DNA from: Botryosphaeria dothidea
Lineage: Eukaryota > Ascomycota > Dothideomycetes > Botryosphaeriales > Botryosphaeriaceae
DNA: 64,000 bases
Reading direction: 5' to 3'
NCBI GenBank assembly: GCA_011503125.2
Contig: WWBZ02000013.1
Coordinates: 186,001-250,000 of the forward strand
Below are positions 1-12,976 of this stretch, in pieces; position 1 is the first letter of the stretch; each line of letters begins with the position of its first letter. The position numbers were made by a program, and so were the translations under genes. The notes beneath the pieces are model-generated. The model was not told the origin of the DNA, did no database searches, and was given only the letters and a program-made list of their open reading frames with translations.

Positions 1-3000
1 AGAAGCTGTCGAATATTCGAGGTTGACCGCGTCAGGTTGCGCGTAGCGTGAATGCAGTTGGTCGACAGCACGACGTGATGTTTGCCCAACAGTTCTGCTG
101 GCGGGGAACTCTCGATATCGATCACGGTGAAGTGCATGTTCGAGCGGCCAGCGAACTTCTTGCGTGCTGCGGCCACGAGAGCGCCGGACAAATCACTGAA
201 AGTGTACGTGAACTCGACACCCTGTCGGGTGAGGTAGTCTACGACGTACTTGGTGGTGCCGCCGGTGCCGCCGCCGAGTTCGAGGATGTGGAGCGGCTCG
301 CCCGCACTGCCAGCCTTGAGAAGAAATTCGCCGAGCAATTTGGTGATGGCTTCGTACATGGGCCCGTTGGTGTACACGTCCTCGAGTAGATCTTTGTTCT
401 TGCGATCCGCAAATAAGAGCTTCAGCGGATCCGCAGCACCGGTCAAACAGTCGGCCAGCCGCGATCCGGTGATGTCCAGAAGGCGGTGCTCGGCTGCGTG
501 CTGAGGAAACTTGCGCACAATACGCTGGAAGATTGAAGATGCTGGCTCGTGGTCGACAGGCTTCTCCGTGCGTCGTACATCCACACCGTCCGAGTACACC
601 AGGCCACTGTCTTCAGCGATAATGTAGAGCTGCTTGATCAGCGGCTCGTGACGCGCCAGGCCCTTGATACGCGGAACAAGAGCATCGGCGGATAGAGCAT
701 CAAGGGAGCAACCCAGCTGTGTAAAGGCTTCGACAGTGTAGGCCAGTGTCAGCCGTGCCTGCTCTGGATACACATCACGCCAGAAGTTAGCAAAGCCCGT
801 CTGGGCAGTGTAGACGTCATAATCAAACCGCACGTCTTCGAAGGCTTGCTGAGGATTGTACTTGGGGCTCGTTGCGGGCATTGCCACCGGCGGAGAGGTC
901 CGGGACATGCTCGCTGAGCGAAGTGCCAACGGCTTGGGCGTTGTGGGCGGCGGAGAGCGTCGACGTGGCTCAGGCTTTTTAACAACCACAGGCACCTCTT
1001 CGACTGACGTAACGGAGCTGGTGTCTGTCTCGGCCCCGCCTACGTCGCTGGAAGAGCCAACAGAGGAAGACGAGCTGGAATTCGACTCGCGGGAGCCGCC
1101 TTGGACGCGCTTGGCAAGGTAGTCGGAGAGCAGCTTCGGGGTTCCAAGATTTTGCCAGTCGACATTCGGAATTTCAATCTGAAAGGTGGATTCGACCTCG
1201 CTCTGGACTTCCATCACCATCAAGGAGTCAATGCCCAGGTCATCCAGCGTCGAATCTTCCTTGATCTCAGCGACGGCAACCTCGGAGACCTTGTTCAGCA
1301 GGACTTTGACCTCCTGCAGCACGTCACGCGTGGGGACGCTGAGCTTTCGGGTCTTTTTGGGCCGGATCGGCACAGCGCGTACGACGGGGCTTCGGAGAGG
1401 CGCCGAAAAGGTGATGGGGCTGCTGATGGGCGTGGGCTTGATCGGCAGTGCCGGGGGTGCTTTCGCCCTGTTCTGGAGCAGAAGCGGCGCCTTGGTGGTT
1501 GCAGGGCTCACCACGGTGCCACTATTGGCGCGGCCCAGGATTTTTGAGAGGCCTGCAATGGAGGTGCGCGTGAAGCGGGCACCAATGCCAATGAAAACGA
1601 GCTGCTTGGTCTCGGCATCGAATACGAAGACATCGTTGACGGCCTCCCTATCGTTGGACGGTGTGTAGCTCGAGTACACGCGCCACGAGTTCTTTCCTCC
1701 GGAGCTGCGGAATTGCGGGCTGGCATGGATGCTGTCGATCTTTGTGCAGACCATAACCTCGCCCTCGGCGCATTCGTTCAGGCTGTTCACGTGCAGACCA
1801 GCGACCTGGAAGAAGTTGTCAACCGCAAGAGGATTGGTGACCATGTCGTTGAGTGCCGGCAGGCTGTGCTGTGGCAAGCGCACTGTGCCCGCAACGTGAT
1901 GGTCCTTGGCGCAAACATTGCGGACACCCTTGTAGTAAGGCGCGTAGAGGACAACGCTGGAGAAGACGCGATAGATCATGGATCCCTTGAGCGCTTCTGC
2001 GTCGAGGTCGGCCTCCAACTCAGCAAAGCGGTTGAAGCCGACCAGGCGCTGGTAACGAGCGAATTCCGCCTGCAACTTGGTGGAGTTGTGCACGAGACGC
2101 ACGCGACCAGTAGCATGAGAGACCGTCTTGACATCGCCCTTGGCTGCCTTGCTGCTCACCTCGAAGTCCCAAGCACCCGTCGCGTCCTCTGAAGCCTCAA
2201 GCTTGAGCGTGATGAAGCGCGTCGGGTCCAAGCCGAGAGGCATCTTGATCTCGAGGCCCTCAATGGCCGGGGCGCCCGCATCAGCTTCATCTGACAGAGC
2301 AGCGGCAGAACGCACGGCGAGCTCGGCGTACAGCGGGGCGGGGCAGAGTGGCTCGGCGAGAACGGCGTGGCCCTTCACAAGCAGCTTGTACTCGTCGACG
2401 CTCGGATCAACGTGGAAGAGGGCGCTGCGGCGGTCCTGGGACTGGAAGCCCACGAAGCGCAGGAGCACGGGAGGCTTCCTCTCGTCGTCCTCGCGTGCCG
2501 GAGCAGCATCCGCGGCAGACGGTCTCTGCTCGGCGAAGTCGGTCCATGGCAGCCAGTGGCGGGACTTCTCGAACTGATACGGCGGGAGGTTGACCTGTGG
2601 GGAAAGGCAGCGCGGGCGGCGATCGAAGGGCCAGAAGCGGGCGCTGCGGTGACCGGCCTTCCAGAGGGCGACGGCGGTATCAGCAAGGTTGGCGAGAGCC
2701 GGGGCATCGTCGACATCGGCAATGCGGGCGGGCACAAATGTGTGCGTGTGCTGCTCGTGGGAAGGCAGAGCGCGGCGCACCATGGAGGTGATGCCGGAGG
2801 ACGAACCCGCCTCCACCCAGGCACAGGCGCCGTGGAGGCGGGCGGCGAGCCGACGCACGGCATGGGTGAAGTAGACGGGGCTGCGGGTGTGTTCAACGAT
2901 GAGCTGCGGCGTGGGGACGGGCCAGGAACGGTCCTTGGAGCAGGTCTCGAGCGGGATCGAGGGCTCGCGGAAAGTGAGCTGGCCGGCGAGCTGCTCGAGC

Positions 3001-6000
3001 TGCGGCAGCAGAGGCTCCGTCAAGCGCGAGTGGAAGCCGTGCGAGACGGCGAGGCGGCGCGTCGACACGCCCGCGGCCTGGAAGCGCGCGTGCGCGGCGT
3101 CGATCTCGGCAGCGGGGCCCACCAGGACGTGGCTGGCGTCCGCGTTGAAGCACGCAACCTCGACCCCTCCACCAACCATCCCGTCCAGCACCGTCGCGAG
3201 CTCGCCATCGACCGACAGCATCGCCCCGCGCTCCGCTCCCCAGCTCTGCTTCATCAGCGCCGCCCGCCCGCACACCAGCCGCAGCCCGTCCTCCAGCGAC
3301 AGCGCCCCGGCCACGGCCAGCGCCGTCAGCTGTCCGAAGCTGTGGCCGATGACGCCGGCAACGCGGAGCCCTCCCTCGATCGACGCCCGCGCACTCGCAT
3401 ACTGCATCGCGAAGAACATGGCATGCAGCCGCACAACGTCGTCGTCGGCCGGAGAGCGCTGGAAGATGGCCGGGTAGATGCCCGGCAGGCCCAGCGTCCC
3501 GAGAGTCGCGTCGACGTGGTCCAGCTCGTCGCGGAGCCTGCCGCAGCTCTCGTACACCTCGCGGCTGAGGCCAACGTAGCTGCGCACCTGGCCGCCGAAG
3601 CACAGCACGACCGGCTTCGTCTGGGCAGCCTGCTCGACGGCTTTGTTGGGCGACGAGAGCAGCTGCAGAAGCTCGGCCGTGGTGGACACAGCAGACGTGA
3701 TGGTGCAGGGGAGGGCGCGGCTCTGCGTCCTGGCCAGGGCGCGGGAAACACTGCCGACGATGGTGTTGCCGTCGTCGTTGCCAGGAGCTGCTGCCTTCTT
3801 GACCTGCGCGCTCAACTCGGCGCAGAAGGCCCGCATGCTCTCATCCGTACCCGCTGACATGTAGATAGGGTACTTCGGCAGCTGCTGCACTTGTGCATTC
3901 TCCTGGCCAGGCGCTTCGCACACGATCATGGCGGCATTGCTTCCGGCTGCGCCGTAGTTGTTGATGCAGGCCACCCGGAAGTCTGCCGACCAGGGAGCCG
4001 TTGCCGTCGGGACAGCCATCTTCTCCGTTGCGCCCACCGCTATCTTTGGGTTCATGGTCTTGAAATTGGCTTGCAGCGGCACCGTCTTCTTCTGCAGCAT
4101 CAGGCAGACTTTGATCAGTGAAGCGACGCCCGCCGCGCCCTCCAAGTGGCCGATGTTGCCTTTGACCGACCCCACCGCGAGTTGCTGTCCATTCGAAAAC
4201 ACCTTCTTGATGCTGTCGAACTCGATCGGATCACCAACCGGAGTTCCCGTGCCGTGCGCCTCCACGTACGAGACATCATCCGGCCGCACTGCAGCGCCGT
4301 TCACGACCTTGCGGTACAGCTGCTGCTGGGAATCGCCGTGAGGGACGGTGATGTATGTGCAGTTCTGGTTCTGATTCACGGCCGAGCTGGCGATCACGCC
4401 GATGACGTCGTCTCCGTCTGCGAGCGCCGCCGACAGCTTCTTCAGCACCACCAACCCTGCTCCTTCGCCGCGGCAGTACCCGTCAGCACTTGCGTCGAAC
4501 GGCTTCGTGGGACCCGTGGGGCTCAGGAAAGACGCTGCTGCCAGATTCTGGTAAAAGTTGGGGTTCGTGTACAGGCTGACGCCGCCAGCCACCGCTTGGC
4601 TGCATTCTCCCAGCTGGATTGCCTTGCAAGCAGCGTCAATGGCCACGGCGGACGAGGAGCACGCTGTGTCGTACGTGATTGACGGCCCGGTCCAGTTGAA
4701 CCAGTGGCTGATGCGGCCGCTCAGAAATGCACGGAGCGTGCCCAGCGATGAGAAGGCATTGGGCTTGTGCGAGGCGACGTTGTCGTTGTAGTCATTGGAG
4801 CAGGCGCCGATGTAGACGCCAACATCGCGCGGACTGCCCTCCTCGGGTCGGGATGAGAAGTACCCGGAGTTTTCCATGGCGGCGTAGGCGACCTGCAGAA
4901 GCATGCGCTGCTGAGGATCCATCGAGGCCGCCTCCCTTCCAGACTTCTTGAAGAATCGATGATCGAAGGCGTCCGCGTCGTCGACAAAGTTGCCCCAGAA
5001 CTTCAGCTTCCCATCGGCGCTCCTCCTGAGCCCTTTGGTGCCAAATCGACTCTCGGGCATTTCGCGGCACATGGATCGTCCCTCGGAAATCACATCCCAG
5101 AACTCCTCGAGGCTGTTCGCGCCGGGAAACTTGCACGCCATACCAACGACGGCAACCGCGTTTTCGGGATACCGCCTACCGGGTGTCGGCGTGACGGTTC
5201 CAGGGCTTGGCAGAGCTGCGGCCGGCTGAACCGTCTTCCATTTGATGACCTTCAACGTGGAGTCTCGACTCAGAGAGGACGGGAATCCGTCGATCAACCC
5301 GAATGTAACGACGGAAGGGTCGCTCGTCTTTATCAACTTCGAGACGGCAGTCGTGGTGGTCAAATACCAGTTTGAGACATCGCAAAGAATGTCTCGCAGC
5401 AGGAGCTCATGGAGCGGCCTGCCTCTCAGAACCTGTGCGTCGGCGTTCGAGCAGACGGGGACCAGCAGATGGCTTGCAGATGGGAACGTCAGGCCGGGCC
5501 GAGCAGCGCAGAGATCGGCAATCTTCTGGTAAGCCCCAGTATTCTCGTTCGAGTGGCAGCGGCCTTCGATTCCGGTAGGTTTCGCAGTGATTCCACGGCC
5601 AGCCAGCGCGCGCAAGAGTGAGTCCACCGACGCTACAGGAGCAGTGATGTTGACGTCGGTAGAGTCTCGGATGACGGAAATGTAGGCCTTTGGTCCAGAA
5701 TCAATAACAGCGACGCAGTGAGAGTATGAGGACAACTTACATCGGGGTAATTCTCCAAGATTTGAGTAGCCTGGTTGTGACCTTCTGACGAGCCCCAGCG
5801 AACGGCCAGGGATGAGGTTGAGCGGCCGCGGGCCGCATCAAGATCCACGTAGGCTCCCACACACGTTGCCAGGCGGACAGCAACCCCTCCAAGAACACCG
5901 ACGTCTTGCTCCGTCCGCGAGGCAGCAACGGCAACAGCGCTGAGCAGGCCGATGCAGAAGCCTTGCACGCCTCCGACACTTACCGCCTTGATCACCTCGG

Positions 6001-6352
6001 TGTGAGGCAATCCCTGCTCATTGTGTTCGATGAAGTGAAAGTATTGCAACAGCTGGACAATGACCGTGAGCGGCATGCAGCTGATGTTCGGCGAAGCGCC
6101 GGACTGAGTTCGTGTGTGGCCATGGCTGATCCAGTCGTCCAGCTCCGCCAACGCTTCGGCGCCACGGACAACGCGCAGCTCCGGGTCGCGTTGGACCATT
6201 ATATGCCACAGATCGCCCAGCTCTTTGATCGAGCAAAGCAGACTTCGAAGTCGTGGGTCCAGCAGGAGCATTTCTCGAAGCTGGGCCATGACTTCCCGCG
6301 ACGGCCATGGTGCCTGAGGCCCAAAAAGGAGCATGGAGGGAGAAGAAGTCAT
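1..6352 (-). CDS. Non-reducing polyketide synthase SAT-KS-AT-PT-ACP-CMeT (C-terminus off window)
   Basis: Iterative PKS expected to build and cyclise an aromatic polyketide on its ACP, with methylation from S-adenosylmethionine. The start at 6352 gives MTSSPSMLLFGPQAP, typical of a SAT domain. One intron (5688-5740) joins exon 1 to an exon open to base 1, about 2,100 residues visible. Order: SAT with GFCIGLL (catalytic Cys), KS with TACSSSAV (Cys near 546), AT with GHSFGQ (Ser near 988), product template with HAVLAEP (His near 1311), one ACP with GIDSLMV (Ser near 1690), and a methyltransferase with ELGGGTGGTT near 2010. The releasing domain (TE or reductase) lies outside, so the product is unknown. 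This order is known from methylated orsellinic acid synthases. It is divergent from the A-T-R gene, which suggests co-regulation. Confident in the class, not the product. Confidence 0.95.
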
Positions 6353-6831
6353 TGCGATGATGGGCAAAGGAAAAGGACACAAGGTGGGTAGCGATGGAGA
6401 GAAGAGGAAGGCACGAGGCGTTGAGTGTCTCTCCCAGTCTGTTGAAAAGAAAAATTGCGATGTTGACGATGGCCGACGTGAAGAGCACTACATTCCAAGA
6501 ATCAAATACTACTTCAAGAAACCCCAAAGCGAAGCTGAAAATAGCAGCAAACGTTCACTGAAAGGCATTGCCGAGAGGACCCGACATCCAGTCTGGAAGG
6601 AGTGTATGCACGCAAGCAAGCGACCCTGCAAGCATGCTGCCCGGACCCGACGGCGTTTGCCGCACCACCACCAAGGCTGCAGTCCACTCGGGTCATGCTG
6701 ACGGATCCTTCTAATCCTCCATGTGTCGGACCCTGTCCACCGAAACGACCGGAATCTTTATGGTATTGCTCGTTCCGCTCATTAACCAGCGCGTTTCGCG
6801 TCTGCCTTAACCCGCCCTGACGCTGCGCACC
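6353..6831. promoter_or_regulatory. Divergent promoter between the PKS and A-T-R genes
   Basis: This 479-bp gap separates two start codons that point away from each other, so it must hold both promoters. At 6727-6742 there is an inverted CGG-N10-CCG pair, the kind of palindrome a Zn2Cys6 dimer can bind; a regulator of that class lies 4 kb downstream. That link is inference. Short open frames here (for example 6514-7020 minus) overlap the start of the A-T-R gene and look spurious. Confidence 0.5.
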
Positions 6832-9800
6832 ATGTCTTCTACCACCGAGATGCCACCCTTCTCGCGCCCACCGATTGAACCGCACAACCTTTCCAGCGCC
6901 ATCAAATCTTTGCCCGATCTGGTCGATTTTAATGCGAGAGAAAATCCAAACCATCTGTTTTGCCTGCAGAGCTACAAAACCGCCGAGGACAGCCACTTCA
7001 GAGTTGACCGTGTGTCGCACCTTCTGTTCAAACGGGCCATCCTAAGGTGTGCACGATGGCTCGCAACCGATGTGTCCGGCCTCAAGCCGCCGCATACAGG
7101 CGCCGATGGCACATTTGTCAAAGGGCCACCAGTGGCTATCCTTTTGGAGAGTAGCGTTGGGCTGCTGGTTCACGAGATGGCTTTGATGGGCCTGGGAGTT
7201 CCAGTAACAGAGCAACGTCTAGATTCAAGTTGACCTAAGCTGACGAATGCTCAGGTGCTTCTTCTCTCGGCACGCCTGAGTCCGACTGCCATCCACCACC
7301 TTCTCGTTCAGACCGGAGCTACGTCCGTGCTGGTTTCGCCGAAACTGCGCAGAGATGCGGAACGCGCGCTGGCTCTGTTTCCACCGGACGCGACCAAGCC
7401 AAGCGTATACGATGAGAAACCGCTGGATGATTTGCTAACCACGAATGATGCTGCGAGCTCGAACTGTGAGGCAGAAAGCATTTGTCATCCCGGCCACTAC
7501 ATCGGCGAGAGTGATCGCAGTGCTCTCATTCTGCATTCCTCGGGAACGACAGGCCTACCCAAGCCAATCTACACCAGCCATCGGCAAACGCTCACTTTCG
7601 CGACGTGCCACGAGCTTCCCACTGATGGACGTGACCTTGGGGTTTGCCTGACAACGCTGCCGTTTTATCATGTTCGAAGCCCCTCTTCTCTCGGCGTCGC
7701 CACAATGCTAACATATGGCAGGGGTTCGGGATAATCGCGTTTGTTCTGTCACTGGGGGCTGGTCTGCCTTTCTGCATGCCTCCACCGTCTTTGATCCCGA
7801 CAGGAGAGGCCGCGATGGAGCTGCTACAGGCCGCCAACGCTCGTTCATTCATGAGTGTGCCGTCTATACTGGAAGAGCTGACTCTCTTGCCGGACAGCGC
7901 CATTGACGTGTTGAAGAGTCTCAATTTCGTGGCTTTCGGCGGTGGCCAGCTGAAACAAGACGTCGGCGAACGCCTAGCTACTGCCGGCGTCCGATTGCTC
8001 AACCATTACGGAGCCACAGAGTCCGGACCAATCACTCCAATCTTCTTTCCTGACCAGGACTATGACTACCACTATTTCCGGCTGCGATCGGACATTCGTC
8101 TAGATCTACGGCTGGGCCCGGAGCCGACGGATGGAGATGAACGGCAGCACTTCATCATCACAGCATATCCATATGGATGGGACACTCCCTTTGAATTACA
8201 GGATCACTTGATAAGCAGTCCAGCTCACCCTGAGACGGATTTCGCTGCTGTCGGCCGGAAGGATGACATGATCGTGCTTGCCACAGGGGAAAAGGCACTT
8301 CCGGGCATGCTGGAGACTGCTCTAGCCGAGAGTCCCGCCATACGTGCGGCGGTCGCATTTGGTGAAGGGCGTTTCGAGATTGGCGTCCTCGTCCAGCCCG
8401 CCACCGAGATATCACACAGCCAAGTTGCAGCCTTCAAGGACCGTGCGTGGATCATTGTGCAAGAAGTCAACCAGCGCATGGACGCCCATGCACGCATCAC
8501 CTCCAAAGATTCGATACTTGTTGTTAACTCGACCGCCACGCTGCCGCGATCCGACAAGGGATCCCTCCTGCGGCGAGAGATTTACAAGGCTTTTGCGGCC
8601 GAGATCGACGGAATCTACCAGGGTCTGGAAATCAAGAGCTTGGAGAACCTGAAGCGTCCTCTGAGATGGGAACAGCTCGAGCACGACATAAAGAGCATTG
8701 TACAGCAGAGTGTCGGCTGGAACATAGCAGAAGACGAATGGTCCGTCGAAGACGACCTATTTGACCTCGGCTTCGATTCTCTGCAGGCCTTGCGGCTGCG
8801 GCGCGTCCTGCTGGCGTCGGTGTCCATTCTCTACACGGACGCTCAGTCTCCTCCAGCAGAAGAGGTCGTTCCCCGTAACTTCGTTTACCACAACCCGTCT
8901 GTTTCCCGCATGGCCAGAGCACTAAATAGCGTCGATGACGGCGGCCAGAACCCTGGATCTGAAGACAATCTCACCATTGCCCAGATCGTTGAGCAGTACC
9001 GTGTTCTGCCATCTTCCACCCAAACCACCGTCCTTGTGACTGGTGCTACTGGTAGTCTTGGAGCTCACGTTCTGGCGCACCTGGTCTCGCTTGAAAACGT
9101 CGCTCGTGTCATCTGTCTGGACCGCCCGAAGACTGGCGTGGACCCGTCCGCGCGGCTGCAAGCAGCAGTGCGGGAGAAGGACCTGCACATCGAGCCGCAC
9201 CTTTGGAAGCAGAAGGTCCAAGCACTGCAGTGCAACACGGCGCTGCCAACCCTCGGCCTGCCTGCAGAGACGTACAGGAATCTGCAGGGAACCGTCACGC
9301 ATATCCTCCACGCAGCCTGGCCGATGAACTTCAAGCGCACACTCATCTCCTTCAAGTCGTCTTTCCAAACGCTGCAGAACCTCCTCCACCTCGCCCATCA
9401 AGCGCACCAAGCCCGGCCATCGGTCCAGCCTCGCTTCCTCTTCGTCTCGTCGATAAGCACCGTCGGCAACTTCAGCGCAGTCACGGGCGAGAAGACGATC
9501 GCGGAAGCGCCGGTCCCCAGCGCCGCCTGCGCAGCCGGGCTCGGCTACGCCCAGGCCAAGTTGGCGTGCGAGCAGCTGCTCGAGCGCGCGGCGACGACGG
9601 AGCTCGCGGGCGAGGTGCGCGTCAGCTTCGCCCGCGTGGGCCAGCTGTCCGGGAACTCTCGCACCGGCTTCTGGAACCCGGCGGAGCACCTGCCGGCGCT
9701 GGTCAAGACGTCGCAGGAGGTCGGCGCGCTGCCGCACCTGGAGGGCACGCTGTCGTGGATCCCCGTCGACGTGGCCGCGCAGACTGTGAGCGACATCCTC

Positions 9801-10172
9801 CTCCGCCGGGCTGCCGCAGGGGCGACGGTCTCCGACGACCTCGTCTACCACGTCGAGAATCCGGTGCGCCAGTCTTGGCACGACCTCCTCAGCTCGCTCG
9901 CCGCCAAGTTGGGCCTGGCTGGAGAGACGGCGCTGCTGCCGTACGATGAGTGGCTGCGTGTGGTCGAGGAGCGTGCTGGGCCCGCCAGCCCGGCGCGCAC
10001 GCTGCTCGAGTTTTTCGAGGCGGACTTCTTGCACATGGCGTGCGGCATTGTTGTGCTGGACACGTACAAGGCACGGAGGGAGTCGCCCGCATTGAGACGG
10101 CTTGGCGTGGTTGGTGACGAGGAGATGGGTAGGGTGTTGGAATATTGGCGGTCGGTGCATTTCATTCACTAG
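6832..10172 (+). CDS. NRPS-like adenylation-thiolation-reductase (carboxylic acid reductase type)
   Basis: Probably activates an aryl acid as its adenylate, loads it on the carrier domain and releases it reductively as an aldehyde. Three exons, 6832-7203, 7255-7671 and 7722-10172, with introns of 51 and 50 nt, both phase 0, give 1,079 residues. The adenylation domain has LILHSSGTTGLPKP near residues 217-230 and NHYGATESG further on. The carrier domain has DLGFDSLQAL with Ser near 615. The reductase domain has the nucleotide-binding motif VTGATGSLGAH near 702 and the catalytic GYAQAK (Tyr near 871). There is no condensation domain. Fungal relatives next to methylating non-reducing PKSs reduce methylated orsellinic acids to aldehydes, which fits the divergent neighbour; the substrate here is inferred. 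The 5' end is GC-moderate and the reductase half GC-rich. Confidence 0.93.
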
Positions 10173-10853
10173 ATTGATGCCTATTCTCTCGCGCTCTGTT
10201 GTCATGAGAAATGCAGATTGGCTTTTACTGCGTTGCCCCGTCTTTTTTGTGATTTCTCAGTGCGAGAAGTACATGTGTACACAGCCTCGCAAATATTTAA
10301 CGGAAGATACTCGTCAGAACCTTTATGATCAGAAAGTTACGTCAGTGCTATACAAACTCGCGGGACGAGATTCGATTCCCCTTGCAATAAAAGCGCGAAA
10401 GATACCATGGTAGAAGCTGTCGTATCCTGGAGGTTTCTAGAACCATTCCATTCATTGCGGCTGAATCGCAAGACCCCAAAAGTGGCTTATTCGTTGCTGC
10501 CTGTGTGTACCTACCCTACCCCGAGTGCAGCTTACATACCCCGAGCCCATTTCTGCAACACGGACTTTTCTGACGGCTTTCGTGGCGCAGACCGTTTTCA
10601 GCCGCCTGAATTCTGGACAAAGATTCTATTTTCAGAGCCAGCGGCTCTTCGTGCCGTGGGGGCGAGGACGAGGGCTCAAGAGTGGACTTGCCTTGGGTAC
10701 GGGGTAGATTTTCGCCGTAATCGATGAGTTACTCGGGTCCCGAAATGGAGTACAACTCCAATTCTGCGATCCCATATGGACGACATAATGCTGGTTTTCT
10801 CATGGTGCTGGTTTCCGAGCCTATCATCAAACTACATCGTTTCCAAATACACA
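10173..10853. other. Intergenic region upstream of the Zn2Cys6 regulator
   Basis: No supported gene. It holds the terminator side of the A-T-R gene and the promoter of the regulator. Two overlapping short frames (10,407-10,727 and 10,525-10,707) show no recognisable features. Confidence 0.5.
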
Positions 10854-12041
10854 ATGCCACGGGTCAAAAATGAAAGAATTGGAAAGGAGAGGCAGTCATG
10901 CGAGAGCTGCTACAGATCGAAGGTCAGATGCGCCGCGGACGGGCCCGGCCCATGCGCCCGCTGCAAAGACAGGGAGATCACCTGCGTCCGGGGAGTCCAG
11001 AAGCCGCTGGGCCGCACGCCGGGAGCGCGAAACAGGAGGAAGAACAAGACGGCCACAACGCAAACGGAGGATAGATATCCATTGACGCCGGAGACCATCG
11101 CAACAGTCGCTAGTGAGAAAAACAGCACCGGGCCCACGGCAACGAGTACGGAAATGGGCGACGTCTTCACCTTTGATGATCACAACCAACTGTTCGACGC
11201 AGACTTTGATTTTGGAGAGTTTCTCAAGCCCGTTGCCGATTGCCCGGATGCGTTTTTGGACTGTGGGGTCTCCACCATGACCGACGTGTCACATGGATCT
11301 TCTGCAACTCCTGGAAACTCATCATCCATTTCAACCTCTCCTCCCAGCTCTTCTGCGACATCCGGCCTTTTCAGAATGACAACAGGAGCGGACCTTACAG
11401 AGCCACCGCCATCCACAGAACATTCTCCGAGACCATTCAGCGTCGACCTCTCCGTCGCTTTCTCAACCGGCAGCGCTGACGACCTTTTCGACCACCTGCC
11501 CTGCACATGCAAGGAAAACATAATTCAGGTAGTCGACACCCTCCAAGCCGCCCAGCAGCGAGACGATGGGAACAATAGCAACGACGATCATCCGGCGCTG
11601 GACCGTCTCCTCAACGTAAACAGCATCTCTCTTGGCACCATCACTACCTTCCTCGACTGCCTTAGCATCCACGACGCCTCGCTCGTGCTACTCGTGTGCC
11701 ATCTTTTACAAAGAATGCTCTCCCTTTACCAAGACGCGTGGTTCGCTACAACAACAACAACAACAACAACAATAAACGGGATAACGCCTGCGGCAGCTGT
11801 GCTTGCACCGGACAACGGGCTCACCATCTCTTTCGGAGCGTACAAACTCGTCGGAGAAGATGCGCAGGCGATAGTGCGGCAGGTCATCTTCCTAGAAGTC
11901 GCAAAGATAGGGGGAGTGCTGCGGCGTTTAGAGGAGGGGGAGGCGATGTATGGCGATTCGAGCAACAATACCCTTGTTCCAGTACTACAGCGGTCGTTGA
12001 AGCAGGAACTTAAACGATTAGAAGATAGACTTAACATTTAA
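10854..12041 (+). CDS. Zn2Cys6 transcription factor, AflR-like
   Basis: Likely pathway regulator of the adjoining PKS/A-T-R genes, acting in the nucleus. The ATG at 10854 (MPRVKNERIG) is preferred over an upstream in-frame ATG at 10776, because the zinc cluster normally lies near the N-terminus. The 395-residue product has CESCYRSKVRC then CARCKDREITC, that is CX2CX6CX7CX2CX6C, followed by a basic stretch rich in Arg and Lys. The middle is Ser/Thr/Pro-rich with acidic patches. The C-terminal half carries LPCTCKENIIQVVDTL and later LVCHLLQRMLSLYQ, resembling the conserved region of AflR-family regulators. An ACA trinucleotide run near 11,749-11,773 encodes a polythreonine tract that may vary in length. 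No intron is needed. Class is certain, targets inferred. Confidence 0.93.
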   Translation: MPRVKNERIGKERQSCESCYRSKVRCAADGPGPCARCKDREITCVRGVQKPLGRTPGARNRRKNKTATTQTEDRYPLTPETIATVASEKNSTGPTATSTEMGDVFTFDDHNQLFDADFDFGEFLKPVADCPDAFLDCGVSTMTDVSHGSSATPGNSSSISTSPPSSSATSGLFRMTTGADLTEPPPSTEHSPRPFSVDLSVAFSTGSADDLFDHLPCTCKENIIQVVDTLQAAQQRDDGNNSNDDHPALDRLLNVNSISLGTITTFLDCLSIHDASLVLLVCHLLQRMLSLYQDAWFATTTTTTTTINGITPAAAVLAPDNGLTISFGAYKLVGEDAQAIVRQVIFLEVAKIGGVLRRLEEGEAMYGDSSNNTLVPVLQRSLKQELKRLEDRLNI

Positions 12042-12976
12042 AAACGAAAGGGACCTGAAATTTTCTGTCCGGTCCGCCGATAGTGATGCTCGGAAAAAGA
12101 AATGCGCTAAGGCCGACCATCAATCACGCTCGCCTACAAACCTGGTCGTAGGGAATGACATGCTTCCTGGTTACGTATTTGAGTGGTTCGATATAGTTGG
12201 CTCGTGACGGAGGGTGGATCGCCTTGTCGTACTTCCCGATGGCAATCGAGACGCCGCTTGTGATGAATTTCCCACCAGACATCGACACTGTCGAATGCAC
12301 AGCCGCTGCCTGGCGTCTTGAGAACCACATTGGTTGCTTACCTCGTGTATTTGCAAGTGAAAGAAGCAATATCGTTGCGTTTAGGATCTGGGCCCATCCT
12401 GGCAGCTGAACTGTCCATCCTCCGGCACGTTATGAGACATCTGATTCGTACTATCCGAAATCTGGTCGTTGAATCGGCGCAAGTCATCCTGAAACACACA
12501 CGAGGCTACGGTTGCTGTTACTGCACGTCACGCATCACACTGCACCGTGCCGAATTCATGAGTAATAGAGCTCGGGAAGCAGGGATTTTGAGGATTAGAT
12601 TTAGGCAACGGCGCGTGTAGATCATCTGGAATCCAGGCTAAGTAAGCAGCTCTGAGCAGCTGTGTTTGCCAGCCGAATTTTCTTAGCGGCAAGCATTTTC
12701 ACGCCGAGGGCCTGCAAGGGAAACATGGCCACTCAACGCACTCGAGACGAAACGCTATTTCCGCCCAGTAACCAAGAGGTCTCACGAAATGAATCCGGTA
12801 TTTAACTGCTTAAATAAGCCCTATATACTTTCCACCCAACCACCCAGCCACAAACGTAACAGATGGTCCTCCTTTCTCTACGGCGCCCGCCATTGGGATC
12901 GCGCACAGCGCCTGTGGCATCATATCCCAAAAAACTGCCACGCCGTCAAAAAAGAGAAATCACTCTCACAGCCATA
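12042..12976. other. Unassigned region between the regulator and the AsaB-like gene
   Basis: No gene can be supported. A minus-strand frame at 12,124-12,369 (81 residues, including AAAVHSTVSMSGGKFITSG) reads like a protein fragment but shows no family signature, start context or continuation. It could be a gene relic. The convergent 3' ends of the two flanking genes lie here. Confidence 0.45.

Noticed and set aside
2367..3857. A 496-codon plus-strand frame
   Set aside because: It is the shadow of the PKS acyltransferase and product-template coding strand, which carries clear motifs on the minus strand.
8922..10205. A 427-codon minus-strand frame
   Set aside because: Shadow of the reductase domain of the A-T-R gene; it is Arg-rich with no motif.
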